Source: CAZJAH01 sp964544155 | GTDB lineage: Bacteria; Bacteroidota; Ignavibacteria; Kapaibacteriales; UBA2268 | NCBI GenBank assembly: GCA_964544155.1 | Contig: CAZJAH010000039.1 | Coordinates: 1 to 28,130 of the forward strand | Direction of reading: 5' to 3' | DNA: 28,130 nucleotides | Shown here: positions 9,256 to 18,875 of the stretch, in pieces | How positions within the stretch are numbered: position 1 is the first letter of the stretch | How the letters are laid out: each line of letters begins with the position of its first letter | Notes under the pieces: generated by a model | The model's input: the letters and a program-made list of their open reading frames with translations, nothing else | What the model was told of the DNA's origin: nothing | Database searches by the model: none | Position numbers and translations under genes: made by a program

Positions 9256-10224
9256 ATGACAAACAATGAACTCATAGATACCGGCAGGGAGGTAATCCGC
9301 GAGGAAATAAAAGCGCTTGGCCACATGGCCGGCCTGCTGAATAGTGATTTCGCCGAAGCAGCAAGGCTTGTCTCCAATTCAAATAAACTGATTGTTACCG
9401 GTATCGGTAAGTCAGGCCTTGTCGGTAAAAAAATAGCGGCAACCTTTTCCAGCTTTGGCATCTCGGCTGTTTACCTGCATCCCGTAGAAGCTTTACATGG
9501 TGATATAGGCCTCGTACAAAAAAATGACGCGGCATTGCTATTATCAAAAAGCGGAAGCACTGATGAATTGGTAAAATTCATACCATATTTAAAAATGCGT
9601 CAGGCAAAGATAATCTCCATTGTTGGAAATATCAATTCATTCCTTTCACGAGCCGCTGATATTACATTAAATGCTTATGTCGAGAAAGAGGCATGCCCGT
9701 TTAATCTTGCACCGACAACAAGTTCCACGGCTGCACTTGCTATGGGTGACGCCCTTGCGATAGCCGTTATGAAGCTTAAAGGCATTACACTTGAAGATTT
9801 TGCCCGCTTACATCCTCTAGGGCAGATAGGCAGAAATATTACCATACAGGTTAGAGATATTATGCATACAAATTCAAATATGCCAAAAGTCGATATTGAT
9901 TGCAGCTTCAGGGAAGCTTTGATCGAAATAACAAATAAAGGCTTGGGATGCGCATGCATACTTGATGGCGACAAACTTAAAGGGATAATTACCGACGGTG
10001 ATGTTAGAAGGCTATTACAGATAAGAGAAGACCTGACAGACCTTAAAGTTTCTGAAATTATGACAAAAGATCCTATTACGGTATCCGAATTTGCATACCT
10101 GGGTGAAGCGCTTGCTTTAATGGAAAACAGAAAAAGCCAGATAAACGTTCTGCCTGTAGTGAATAATTTAGGCAGATGCACAGGGCTTATAAGGCTGCAT
10201 GATATAATCAGAAGCGGTCTATAA
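9256..10224 (+). CDS. kdsD: Arabinose-5-phosphate isomerase (KpsF/GutQ/KdsD family)
   Basis: Interconverts D-ribulose 5-phosphate and D-arabinose 5-phosphate, the first step to Kdo for lipopolysaccharide inner core; cytoplasmic. A sugar-isomerase (SIS) domain spans about residues 30-165, with GIGKSGLVGKKIAATFSS near 48-65, HPVEALHGDIG and the SKSGSTDE loop. Two CBS domains follow (RDIMH near 200 and EIMTKDPITV near 268). From the ATG at 9256 the protein has 322 residues, close to E. coli KdsD (328) and GutQ (321). The reading frame also stays open from a TTG at 9202, but that would add an 18-residue hydrophobic extension not expected in this family, so the ATG is preferred even though it lacks a clear ribosome binding site. 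It is convergent with rodZ, 30 bases apart. Confidence 0.94.
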   Translation: MTNNELIDTGREVIREEIKALGHMAGLLNSDFAEAARLVSNSNKLIVTGIGKSGLVGKKIAATFSSFGISAVYLHPVEALHGDIGLVQKNDAALLLSKSGSTDELVKFIPYLKMRQAKIISIVGNINSFLSRAADITLNAYVEKEACPFNLAPTTSSTAALAMGDALAIAVMKLKGITLEDFARLHPLGQIGRNITIQVRDIMHTNSNMPKVDIDCSFREALIEITNKGLGCACILDGDKLKGIITDGDVRRLLQIREDLTDLKVSEIMTKDPITVSEFAYLGEALALMENRKSQINVLPVVNNLGRCTGLIRLHDIIRSGL

Positions 10225-10254
10225 TCAAGAACTATTATCCGATAACAATTCCGG

Positions 10255-11277
10255 TCAATCAGTTCTGTTCGTATCCCTTCTTATTAAAGGGATGGAGGAA
10301 TTTATCCTTGAAGGTTCAATCACACGCGGCCGGTTATCCTCGGCTTCGGATCCTGGACGGGTTCTTCTAATTCTTTTTATTGAATCATTATTCCATGGAG
10401 CAGAATTAATAATTTGATCTTCAGTTATCTTAATATTTTTTACCACGCTTCCGGGGTCACCGAAAGGCTCAAGTTTTTCTCCGTTCCTTGACCATTCAAC
10501 AGCTCCGACATTGCCTTGATTGAGAACAAAAAATTCCGATGCCGACCATGATTTTTGCATACCCGGCAAAAGCAGAATCTCTTCGCGTGTTTTGCCGTCA
10601 ATTTCAATCCTAAGCCAGGCACTGTCACTGGCGTTAGCGGTGAGCTTTAAAGAATCGGATTCTTCAAAATATGAAAGCAGATTGTTGCTTTCTGTTTTTT
10701 CTTCAATCAAGGCTGTATCTGCTTTTGCGTCGGGATCATAACCCTGGGGTATATTCGTCTGGGAGCCGCCCGCGAAGAAAGTAAAGTAAATTATCCCACC
10801 GGCGATTATTAGTAAAGACGCGTAGATCAGATAATTGACAACCTGCTGATTGTTCTTATTTTTTTTTGTGTTTTGCTTTTTGAATAATTCAGCGTAATCG
10901 GATTTTTCTTTTTCAAAGAGCCTGTCATCATCAAAATCCACTTTACCGCTATTATCTATATCAGTTATTTGAGGTTTTTTATTATTTTCTGCATATTTTT
11001 TGTTATTATCACTGATTTCCGATGGTTTTAGGCCGGATTCTGATTCAGCAGATATTTTCTTATCCTGAGCAGTTAATTCAATTTCAAAAGGGACTTTCAA
11101 AAAACGCGCGTAAGATTTCAGATGAGCTTTTACATAAACGGAAGAGTCAATATCCAAATTGCCTTCTTCCATAGCTTCGATAATATGAGGCCTAATCATG
11201 GTAGCTTTACTCACCTCATCAATAGAAATTTTCTTTTTTTGCCTGATCGATTTTAGCTTTTTCGCGAATTCTTCCAT
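10255..11277 (-). CDS. rodZ: RodZ-like transmembrane HTH protein (cell shape)
   Basis: Bitopic inner-membrane protein that in the RodZ family links cytoplasmic MreB filaments to the elongation machinery. The N-terminal HTH_25 domain (residues about 4-75, SIRQKKKISIDEVSKATMI ... YVKAHLKSYARFLKV) is the MreB-binding fold. A long charged, Lys/Asn-rich linker follows, then one membrane segment near 148-170 (YLIYASLLIIAGGIIYFTFF), and then a periplasmic DUF4115 domain (about 209-290; ASDSAWLRIEIDGK, LLPGMQKSW). A short Arg/Pro-rich tail ends the protein. GGTGAG lies before the ATG. It is divergent from the DUF2279 gene across 151 AT-rich bases, which should hold both promoters. The domain order fits RodZ well. 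A regulator of another type with the same fold is less likely. Confidence 0.88.
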   Translation of the reverse strand: MEEFAKKLKSIRQKKKISIDEVSKATMIRPHIIEAMEEGNLDIDSSVYVKAHLKSYARFLKVPFEIELTAQDKKISAESESGLKPSEISDNNKKYAENNKKPQITDIDNSGKVDFDDDRLFEKEKSDYAELFKKQNTKKNKNNQQVVNYLIYASLLIIAGGIIYFTFFAGGSQTNIPQGYDPDAKADTALIEEKTESNNLLSYFEESDSLKLTANASDSAWLRIEIDGKTREEILLLPGMQKSWSASEFFVLNQGNVGAVEWSRNGEKLEPFGDPGSVVKNIKITEDQIINSAPWNNDSIKRIRRTRPGSEAEDNRPRVIEPSRINSSIPLIRRDTNRTD

Positions 11278-11428
11278 TTTATATTGCTCACCCGTTGTAA
11301 TTTATCCGGTTTTATCTGTTATTTTTTGTAAATTATTATGATAATTAAAGATAAATGATATTTTCTGTATCTAATATATAAAATTTAATTTTCAAATAAG
11401 CAAATATTATTCCAAAAAAAATGATACA

Positions 11429-12475
11429 ATGATAAAATTATTATTTTTTATATTAATAGTATCAGCTAATACTCTTTACGCGGACTTAAAGCCGGATTTA
11501 CATGATAAAGACTACGTGGATATTTCTGAAGACAGTAGCGAAAAAGATAGCCTGGTTTATTTAAATCCGTCTGATTTTACCTACGCAGGCAACCCCAGAG
11601 TTACCCTTACAGGAGATATGCCGCTAAAAAAAACAAGCATCAGGCCCCTGGAATTTTCGATATTCACAGGCAGCTATCTGAGCTTTATGGTAATCCAGCA
11701 TGTAATACAGTCAAATACAATATGGAAAGAGCAGGCTGAGTTTAAGATTTATGAAGACGGCCATTATGCGCTTTGGTCAGATAAAGCGGGTCATTTTTTC
11801 GGAACTTATTTTACATCTAATATGATGCGTGAAGGCTTTCTACTTAGCGGTGTCAGCTGGGAATCATCATTATGGTGGTCTGCGTTAATGGGTTTGAGTT
11901 ACTCCACTTATGTGGAAATAATGGACGGCTATGGAGAGAACTGGGGGTTCAGCCCCTCGGATGCCTATATGAATACCCTTGGCGCGATTTTTTTTATAGG
12001 ACAGCACTATTGGCCTTATTTGCAGAACTTTACGCCCAAGTTCACATATTTTCCCGCGGAATGGCATGGCGAGCATTCCCGCAAGCCGTCTGATATGTTC
12101 ATCGACGATTACAGTTCGCACACACTGTGGCTTTCGGTTGACGTAAATAATATGCTTCCCCGCAGCCTTGAAAGGTACTGGCCCGACTGGATGAACATAA
12201 GTGTCGGTTACGCCGCCAGGAATCTCTGTGACACCCTGAATCCGGGGCTTTATAACTGTGATAAAAGCAGATCAAAACATTATTATGACGGCTACTGGGG
12301 AAGTCCGCGATTTATTGTGGCTTTGGATTATGACCTTGTTCAACTGCTGCCTGAAGGCGGAAACTTTTGGAACTGGATTCGACAAAGCCTTAATTATTTC
12401 AAATTACCATCACCCGCGGTGGAATTCGGGCCGGTAACAAAAGTTTATTTAATGTATCCGTTTAAAGTATGGTAA
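11429..12475 (+). CDS. DUF2279 family exported/outer-envelope protein
   Basis: A 348-residue protein with a signal peptide (residues 1-18, ending LYA) and the DUF2279 signature around DKAGHFFGTYFTSNMMREGF (Asp118, Lys119, His122), followed by WESSLWWSALMGLSYSTYVEIMDGYGENWGFSPSDAYMN. The family includes YfiM-like putative periplasmic lipoproteins. The core is hydrophobic and aromatic and the C-terminal half is rich in Trp and Tyr, so outer-membrane or membrane-associated placement is likely. No catalytic function is established for the family; conserved Asp/His in DKxxHF could be an active site or metal site, but this is inference. The start chosen is the ATG at 11429, which opens directly into the signal peptide. 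A nearby ATG at 11421 is out of frame. Confidence 0.8.
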   Translation: MIKLLFFILIVSANTLYADLKPDLHDKDYVDISEDSSEKDSLVYLNPSDFTYAGNPRVTLTGDMPLKKTSIRPLEFSIFTGSYLSFMVIQHVIQSNTIWKEQAEFKIYEDGHYALWSDKAGHFFGTYFTSNMMREGFLLSGVSWESSLWWSALMGLSYSTYVEIMDGYGENWGFSPSDAYMNTLGAIFFIGQHYWPYLQNFTPKFTYFPAEWHGEHSRKPSDMFIDDYSSHTLWLSVDVNNMLPRSLERYWPDWMNISVGYAARNLCDTLNPGLYNCDKSRSKHYYDGYWGSPRFIVALDYDLVQLLPEGGNFWNWIRQSLNYFKLPSPAVEFGPVTKVYLMYPFKVW

Positions 12476-12551
12476 ATTATTTATATTTTTTAGGGCTGGA
12501 ATATTTTGATTAAATTGAGTACTGTTAAAAGTTTTTTAGCGGAGTAGATTT

Positions 12552-13400
12552 TTGCGCGTAAAAAAAGAAATAAGTAACCTCGATATAAAAAGTAAATCGC
12601 CACTGAACGGGATATCATTAGAAAGCCTGGTTAATCCTGTGCTTAATGGCTATCACAGCCGTCCTGTCATTAGTGTTATAATACCTGTTTACAGAGAAGA
12701 AAAGCTTATTGAATGGCATTTAAAGCATTTCACGAAAGAACTAAAGAAAAAATACGATTTCGAATTAATTGTTAGTGATGGCGGTAGCAATGACCGCACA
12801 GTAGAGATGGCGGATAAGTACGCCGATAAGATAGTTGTTCATCAGGAAGAAAGGCGGCAGACAATATCAGAAGGAAGAAACCGCGGAGCCGAAATTGCTT
12901 CCGGCGACATACTGGTATTCCTGAACGCAGATTCAATTCCTGCTGATCTCGATAAATTCTTTGAGATGATTACCCTGTGGTCTGCCTACCGGGGCGCTTA
13001 TTCCGATTCTGACGCTCTGGCATGCCCGGTAACAGCTTTTCCCGATGAGATAATTCTTAAGGATAAGATATTCTATACCCTTCATAACGGCTATGTCAGG
13101 CTCCTTAATAAGCTTGGGATGGGTATGGGAAGAGGTGAGTGCCAGATCGTAAGAAGAGATGTTTTTAAAAGGGTTAACGGATATAACCAGCATATAGTTG
13201 CGGGCGAGGATTTTGACCTCTACAGGCGGATTGCGGCGATCGGTGAAGTATCTTTCGCAAAGGAGATACACATTTATGAATCCCCCAGGCGATTTCGCAA
13301 ATATGGCTATATCAGGACAGTTTTTTACTGGACCTTAAATTCACTCAGCGTCTGGTTTTTTGGTAAATCCGTATCTCAGGAATGGGAAGCCGTAAGATAG
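12552..13400 (+). CDS. Glycosyltransferase family 2 protein
   Basis: GT-A fold transferase using a nucleotide sugar. Visible motifs are VISVIIPVYREEKLIEWHL near residue 40 (nucleotide-binding strand and loop), LIVSDGGSNDRT, the DxD-like NADS at 125-128 that would bind the metal-nucleotide, and AGEDFDLYRRI (Glu219/Asp220) holding the likely catalytic carboxylates. A hydrophobic segment near the C-terminus (TVFYWTLNSLSVWFF) may associate with the membrane. It starts with TTG: GGAG stands at 12541-12544, seven bases before it, and no upstream or nearby ATG fits. The acceptor is unknown; glycolipid or surface polysaccharide synthesis is a fair inference. It is followed after 28 bases by the activase gene, probably in the same transcript. 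Confidence 0.88.
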   Translation: MRVKKEISNLDIKSKSPLNGISLESLVNPVLNGYHSRPVISVIIPVYREEKLIEWHLKHFTKELKKKYDFELIVSDGGSNDRTVEMADKYADKIVVHQEERRQTISEGRNRGAEIASGDILVFLNADSIPADLDKFFEMITLWSAYRGAYSDSDALACPVTAFPDEIILKDKIFYTLHNGYVRLLNKLGMGMGRGECQIVRRDVFKRVNGYNQHIVAGEDFDLYRRIAAIGEVSFAKEIHIYESPRRFRKYGYIRTVFYWTLNSLSVWFFGKSVSQEWEAVR

Positions 13401-13428
13401 TTTTTTCTTTGGTTATTTCGGAGAATAT

Positions 13429-16400
13429 ATGCGCGATAATAGATCAATAGGCGTTTGCCTAGGCGCTTCGACTGTTAAAATCGTGAGGATAAACCGCATC
13501 GACGGCACGATTGTTATCGAGGATACAGCGTCAAGACTTCATAATGGCGATCCTAAGGGTACTTTTATAAATTTATTAGAAAAATTTAACCCCGATAGAT
13601 TACCAACAGCCATTACAGGCAGAAAATTCAGGCATCTCGTTAACCTAACAAGGCTATCCGAACCGGAAGCCACAGAACTCGCTTTAAGGAATTTCGTTCC
13701 TGATTATAAAAAATACAGCGCGGCTGCCAGCCTAGGCGGTGAGACCTTTATGGTCTATACCCTTGATAAGGAAAAGCGCATTTCTAATGTGATAACCAAA
13801 AATCAATGCGCCAGCGGCACCGGAGAATTCTACCTCCAGCAGATAAAGCGAATGGGGCTTAGCCTGGATGAATCTTCATCTATAGCCGAAGAAGCCGCTC
13901 CTTTTAAAGTATCCGGGAGGTGTTCTGTATTCTGCAAATCCGACTGCACACACGCTTTGAATAAGGGTGTGCCTAAATCTGAAGTTACAGCCGGATTAGC
14001 TCTTATGATAGCTGATAAGATAGAAGACCTGCTGAGAAAAACTGACGGCGGCAAAACCCTGCTCCTCGGGGGCCTTACCCGAAATCAGAAAGTAATGAAT
14101 TTCCTCAGGGCAAAATGCCCGGATACAGAAGTTATTCCTGAATCCATGTACTTTGAAGCCCTTGGCGCTGCTTATTATGCATTGGAAAATCGGGTTGTGC
14201 CAATATCTGATTTCGATAAGATCCTGGTTGAGAAGGATTATTCATTTACATTCTTTAAACCTTTAAAAATATATAAAGAAAAAGTTTCATTTAAAGAAAT
14301 AAAAAAATCCCCTGCCATTTCGGGCGATAAGTATATTCTCGGCCTCGATGTAGGTTCAACTACAACCAAGGCTGTTCTAATAGGCTATGATAAACCCTAT
14401 CTGGCGGCTTCGGTTTACCTTTATACAAATGGCGATCCGATAGGGGCTTCGCGAAAATGTTACAAAGAACTAATGAAACAGGTGCCTGAAGACATCAGGA
14501 TCTCGGGTATAGGAACAACAGGCTCGGGCAGGCATATAGCGGGCCTGCACGCTATGACCGACGGCGTCATCAATGAAATTGTCGCTCATGCCAATGCCGC
14601 CGTGCATTTTGATCCGGAAGTGGATACCATATTTGAAATTGGCGGTCAGGATGCTAAATATACTTATATTGTAAACAAAGTACCCGCTGATTATGCCATG
14701 AATGAAGCCTGTTCTGCAGGAACAGGTTCATTTATCGAAGAATCCGCTTATGAATCATTGGGCCTGAAAGTCACTGAAATCGAAGATCTGGCCTTCGCTG
14801 GTAAAAAACCACCGAACTTTAGCGATCAGTGCGCTGCATTTATAAGCTCTGACATCAAAACCGCGCTGCAAGAGAATATACCCCGCGAGGACGTTGTCGC
14901 CGGCCTGGTTTATTCAATATGTATGAACTATGTGAACAGAGTGAAGGGTAACCGTGCTATCGGCAAGAAAATATTCATGCAGGGCGGAGTATGTTATAAT
15001 AAAGCCGTACCTGCAGCCATGGCCGCACTGACAGGAGCGGATATTATCGTGCCGCCGGAGCCAGGATTGATGGGAGCCTTCGGTGTAGCTTTAGGAATAA
15101 AAGAAAAAATCGATATAGGCCTGATGGATGAAGGCAGATTCAGCCTTGCTGAGCTTGCCGCACGCGAAGTTAAATACCATAAGCCATTCTCATGCGCGGG
15201 CGGAAAAGAAAAATGCGACCTGGGCTGCTCGATTAATGTTATTGAAGTAAAAGGGAAGAAATATCCCTTCGGAGGATCCTGCAATAAGTATTACAGCCTT
15301 GAGAACGGCTCTGTAAGCAGTTATTCCGATTATGACTACGTGCATAAGCGAAATAAGCTGATGTTTGAAAAATACGCCCCCGCTGTACATCTGCCGGAAG
15401 ATGCTTCGTCGATAGGAATAAATAACAGTTTTCATACTCATACTATCTATCCATTATTCTATAACTTTTTTACAAAACTCGGTTTCAGGGTGATACTGCC
15501 CCAGATTGTCGAAGATAAAGGCCTTGAACGGGAGATAACATCATTCTGCTACCCCAGCCAGCTCTCGCTGGGGCTTTTCCAGGATCTGGCGAATCATTCG
15601 CCTGATTATTACTTTGTGCCCAGCATACTCGAAATGCACACAGAAAAAGCAGAACATCACAGGCTCGATTTTAATTGCACATGCGTTTTCGTCAGCGGAG
15701 AGGCCCATTATCTGAAGCAGTCCTTTAAAGAAATTCCGCAGGATAGAATAATCAGTGATTCCCTTAATTTTGCCTACGGCTGGGAATCGCAGGAAAAAGA
15801 ATTTATCGCGATTGCCGCAAAGCTCGGAGTAAGCGATAATGCCGCTAAAAAAGCATACAAACACGCTGTTTATATGCAGAAAAGCTTCGAATCTGAACTT
15901 CTTGAACTCGGCAAAGAAATATTAGATATTTTAGATAACGATCCCGATCAATCCGCAATAGTACTTATCGGGAGGCCTTATAATTCATTCGCTCCACACG
16001 CAAATAAGGGAATTCCCAGAAAATTCGCCTCGAGAGGCGTTTATACCCTGCCATATGATATATTCGATTTTGAGGCGGAAACAGTTGATGACAACATGTA
16101 CTGGGAGGGAGGAAAAAAGATTCTCAAAGCCGCTAAGATTGTAAAAAGGCACCCACAGCTCTTTGCAACATATATTTCTAATTTTAGCTGCGGCCCCGAT
16201 TCGATGATACTTACTACATTCCGGAGCCTTATGGGTACAAAACCAAGCCTTACACTCGAGCTCGACGGCCACACCGCAGATGCCGGCATTAATACCAGGA
16301 TTGACGCTGCATTGGATATTATCTCTAATTACAGGAGGATATCCTCCAATATTAAAGATACAGATTACAGCTCTTTCAGGCCGGCCTATATTGATCAGGC

Positions 16401-17760
16401 GAACGGAATAAGCTTTTTCTGTAAATCAGACGGAACAAAAATACCTTTGAATGACCCAGATAATGTAATACTTATTCCATCGATGGGTGACCTGGCCGCG
16501 CCTATGTTCGCCGCCGCACTGCGAAGTATCGGCTTTAACGCTGAACCACTACCCGAAGCAGGATATGATACTCTTAGATACGGACGTTCAGTAGCAAGCG
16601 GTAAGGAATGTCTGCCTCTGATATTACTCGCGGGCTCGCTGCTTGATTACATTGATAATCACTGGGACGGTATAAGCAATATTGCTTTCTTCAATATTCA
16701 GGGCGCCGGTAATTGCAGGCTTGGCCAGTATCCGGTTTTTCTCAGGCATATGATAAAAACCCAGCGCCTGGAAAACGTAGCTCAAATGATACTCATGAAT
16801 GAGGACGGTTTTGCCGGATTCGGCCCTGATTTTGCAAAAAGGGGTATGCTGGCGATCATCATAAGTGATGTAATGGATGATATACGTTCTGCCATACTGG
16901 CTCATGCAGTTGATCCCGACTCAGGAATTATAGTTTTCAATGAGGAATTTTCAAAAGTTGTTGCCGCCACCGAAAATTTCCCCGACAGGATCTATCAGGC
17001 TTTGGAAGAGTTTTCTTTGACTATATCTAAAAAAGTGCCTGCACGAAAGCCTATCAGCGAAGCCAAATATATTGCACTCTTAGGTGAAATATACGTAAGG
17101 CGCGACGGCTTTTCGCACAAATGGCTGAACAAAAGATTTGCCGAAAAAGGCTTCATCGTAAAAGACGCCTATATAAGTGAATGGGTTTTCTATGTAGATT
17201 ATCTCTTAAAGATAGACCTTCTGGAACCTGAGAAATCTTTAAAGAAAAAATTTGAAAGATTTATCAGGGAATTTTATATTCGCGGCGCGGAAAACAGGAT
17301 TAAGAAAATCCTTGAAAAATCCGGCTACTACAAATATCATAAAACTGAAATCGAGCCTTTGCTCAATGCGAGCAAGCATATTATACCACTGGATTTCAAA
17401 GGCGAACCGGGCCTTGTGCTGGGAGTTTCCATACACGAATCCCTTGAAAAATATGCCGGCCTAATAAATCTTGGGCCATTCGGATGCATGCCTACAAGGC
17501 TTACGGAAGCATGCGCCGTACCCGAAATGAAGGTTTCCGAGAAGATCAAAGCCAAAAAGGCTGTTGATCCTAAATATGAACTGTCGGAAGTGTTTAACGG
17601 CGATATGAATATACCATTTCTTACGATAGAAACCGACGGAAACGTGTATCCCCAAGTCATAGAGGCAAGGCTGGAGACTTTCGCCCTGCAGGCTGAAAGA
17701 GCTGCGGAATTAATGAAAGAAGCAGCGAAACAGAAAAAACATTTTTACAATATAATTTGA
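13429..17760 (+). CDS. Giant 2-hydroxyacyl-CoA dehydratase activase-like protein (two BadF/BcrAD ATPase domains plus DUF2229 and dehydratase-like region)
   Basis: ATP-driven single-electron donors of this family (HgdC, BadF/BadG, BcrA/BcrD) activate radical 2-hydroxyacyl-CoA dehydratases or benzoyl-CoA reductases through a [4Fe-4S] cluster at a dimer interface. Two ASKHA ATPase domains are visible. The first (about 5-265) has GVCLGASTVK at the phosphate loop, NQCASGTGEF with Cys127, and CSVFCKSDC with Cys165/169/173. The second (about 300-560) has the canonical GLDVGSTTTK, EIGGQDAKY, NEACSAGTGSF (Cys428) and DQCAAF (Cys468). Residues about 570-1443 match the DUF2229/CoA-enzyme-activase region and a dehydratase-like part, with GRPYNSF near 848, KECLPL (Cys1061), AGNCRLGQY (Cys1096) and TIETDGNVYPQVIEARLE at the end. 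Long fusions of about 1400 residues are known in anaerobes, but their true substrate is mostly unknown. No separate dehydratase subunits lie nearby. GGAGA precedes the ATG; purM follows after 25 bases. Confidence 0.9.
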   Translation: MRDNRSIGVCLGASTVKIVRINRIDGTIVIEDTASRLHNGDPKGTFINLLEKFNPDRLPTAITGRKFRHLVNLTRLSEPEATELALRNFVPDYKKYSAAASLGGETFMVYTLDKEKRISNVITKNQCASGTGEFYLQQIKRMGLSLDESSSIAEEAAPFKVSGRCSVFCKSDCTHALNKGVPKSEVTAGLALMIADKIEDLLRKTDGGKTLLLGGLTRNQKVMNFLRAKCPDTEVIPESMYFEALGAAYYALENRVVPISDFDKILVEKDYSFTFFKPLKIYKEKVSFKEIKKSPAISGDKYILGLDVGSTTTKAVLIGYDKPYLAASVYLYTNGDPIGASRKCYKELMKQVPEDIRISGIGTTGSGRHIAGLHAMTDGVINEIVAHANAAVHFDPEVDTIFEIGGQDAKYTYIVNKVPADYAMNEACSAGTGSFIEESAYESLGLKVTEIEDLAFAGKKPPNFSDQCAAFISSDIKTALQENIPREDVVAGLVYSICMNYVNRVKGNRAIGKKIFMQGGVCYNKAVPAAMAALTGADIIVPPEPGLMGAFGVALGIKEKIDIGLMDEGRFSLAELAAREVKYHKPFSCAGGKEKCDLGCSINVIEVKGKKYPFGGSCNKYYSLENGSVSSYSDYDYVHKRNKLMFEKYAPAVHLPEDASSIGINNSFHTHTIYPLFYNFFTKLGFRVILPQIVEDKGLEREITSFCYPSQLSLGLFQDLANHSPDYYFVPSILEMHTEKAEHHRLDFNCTCVFVSGEAHYLKQSFKEIPQDRIISDSLNFAYGWESQEKEFIAIAAKLGVSDNAAKKAYKHAVYMQKSFESELLELGKEILDILDNDPDQSAIVLIGRPYNSFAPHANKGIPRKFASRGVYTLPYDIFDFEAETVDDNMYWEGGKKILKAAKIVKRHPQLFATYISNFSCGPDSMILTTFRSLMGTKPSLTLELDGHTADAGINTRIDAALDIISNYRRISSNIKDTDYSSFRPAYIDQANGISFFCKSDGTKIPLNDPDNVILIPSMGDLAAPMFAAALRSIGFNAEPLPEAGYDTLRYGRSVASGKECLPLILLAGSLLDYIDNHWDGISNIAFFNIQGAGNCRLGQYPVFLRHMIKTQRLENVAQMILMNEDGFAGFGPDFAKRGMLAIIISDVMDDIRSAILAHAVDPDSGIIVFNEEFSKVVAATENFPDRIYQALEEFSLTISKKVPARKPISEAKYIALLGEIYVRRDGFSHKWLNKRFAEKGFIVKDAYISEWVFYVDYLLKIDLLEPEKSLKKKFERFIREFYIRGAENRIKKILEKSGYYKYHKTEIEPLLNASKHIIPLDFKGEPGLVLGVSIHESLEKYAGLINLGPFGCMPTRLTEACAVPEMKVSEKIKAKKAVDPKYELSEVFNGDMNIPFLTIETDGNVYPQVIEARLETFALQAERAAELMKEAAKQKKHFYNII

Positions 17761-17785
17761 TAATTAATTTTTGGTTTTTTAAAAA

Positions 17786-18781
17786 ATGGGTAAAACTTAT
17801 AAAGAATCAGGTGTTGATATTCATGCGGGTGATGAAGTTGTTAATAAGATCAAACCGCTTATTAAATCTACATTTAACAAAAATGTGCTCGCCGATATTG
17901 GACTGTTCGGAGGCTTTTACGAAGCCGATTTCAAAGAATACGATGATCCGGTGCTGGTAGCCAGTACTGACGGTGTGGGAACCAAACTAAAGGTTGCCTT
18001 TGCTTCAGGTAAGCATTATACGGTCGGCCATTGCCTGGTAAACCATTGTACGGACGACATACTCAGCTGCGGTGCCAGGCCGCTATTCTTCCTGGATTAT
18101 TTCGCGACAGGCAAGCTCAGCCCTGAAGTAGCCGAGCAGGTTATCACAGGCTTTGTAAACGGCTGCAAGGAGAATTCCTGCGCTCTTATTGGTGGCGAAA
18201 CCGCTGAAATGCCTTCAATTTACAGCGAAGGCGAATACGATATTTCGGGAACGATTGTAGGAATTGTCGATAAAAATAAGATCGTCAACGGCAGCTCCAT
18301 TAAGCCGGGTAATACGCTTATCGGACTTAATTCAAGCGGCCTTCACACTAACGGCTACTCACTTGCGAGAAATGTGCTTTTTAGTGAATTTGCGCCGGGG
18401 CAGTATCTGGAATCACTCGGTACAACTGTTGCTGAAGCCCTTTTGGCTGTGCATAAATCATACCTGAAGCAGGTTCTTCCTCTTGTGGATAAAGGCGCCA
18501 TCAAAGGTATTTCCCATATTACCGGTGGAGGAATTATCGGAAATACCAAAAGGATTCTTCCGGAAGGTACAAATCTCGATATACATTGGGATTCATGGCA
18601 GTGGCCCGAAATATTCAAGCTGATACAAAAAACCGGTGATGTAGATACAGAAGAAATGCGCCATGTATTTAACCTTGGTATCGGCATGATACTGGTTGTC
18701 GATGAATCCGATGCCGATGAAGTAATCCGGTCCTGCAGCCAGGACGACGCCAAAGTAATCGGGCGAATAATTAAGGCATAA
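17786..18781 (+). CDS. purM: Phosphoribosylformylglycinamidine cyclo-ligase (AIR synthetase)
   Basis: Fifth step of purine synthesis: ATP-dependent ring closure of FGAM to AIR, in the cytoplasm. The protein begins with the usual YKESGVDIHAGDEVVNKIKP segment. It shows STDGVGTKLKVAF, HCTDDILSCGARPLFFLDY, the ATP-site GGETAEMP, LNSSGLHTNGYSLAR and HITGGGIIGNTKRILP, all hallmarks of PurM rather than PurL, SelD, ThiL or HypE. At 331 residues it is only slightly shorter than E. coli PurM (345). The ATG at 17786 begins 26 bases after the activase stop, so the two are likely co-transcribed. No other purine gene is in the window. It converges with the minus-strand phosphoesterase, and no convincing terminator is seen between them. 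Confidence 0.96.
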   Translation: MGKTYKESGVDIHAGDEVVNKIKPLIKSTFNKNVLADIGLFGGFYEADFKEYDDPVLVASTDGVGTKLKVAFASGKHYTVGHCLVNHCTDDILSCGARPLFFLDYFATGKLSPEVAEQVITGFVNGCKENSCALIGGETAEMPSIYSEGEYDISGTIVGIVDKNKIVNGSSIKPGNTLIGLNSSGLHTNGYSLARNVLFSEFAPGQYLESLGTTVAEALLAVHKSYLKQVLPLVDKGAIKGISHITGGGIIGNTKRILPEGTNLDIHWDSWQWPEIFKLIQKTGDVDTEEMRHVFNLGIGMILVVDESDADEVIRSCSQDDAKVIGRIIKA

Positions 18782-18875
18782 GAGGTATTTGAATCAGGGC
18801 CGGTGTATTCGTGAGTAATTGCCCGGCGCAGGCTTGCGGGAGGGCTGCCCTAAGGAGGGATTAAAAAATTCCATC

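Noticed and set aside
18782..18875. GC-rich inverted segments (AGGGCTGCCCT and AGGAGGGATT...AATTCCATCCT) between purM and the phosphoesterase
   Set aside because: Stems are short or mismatched with no T-run, so a terminator cannot be claimed.
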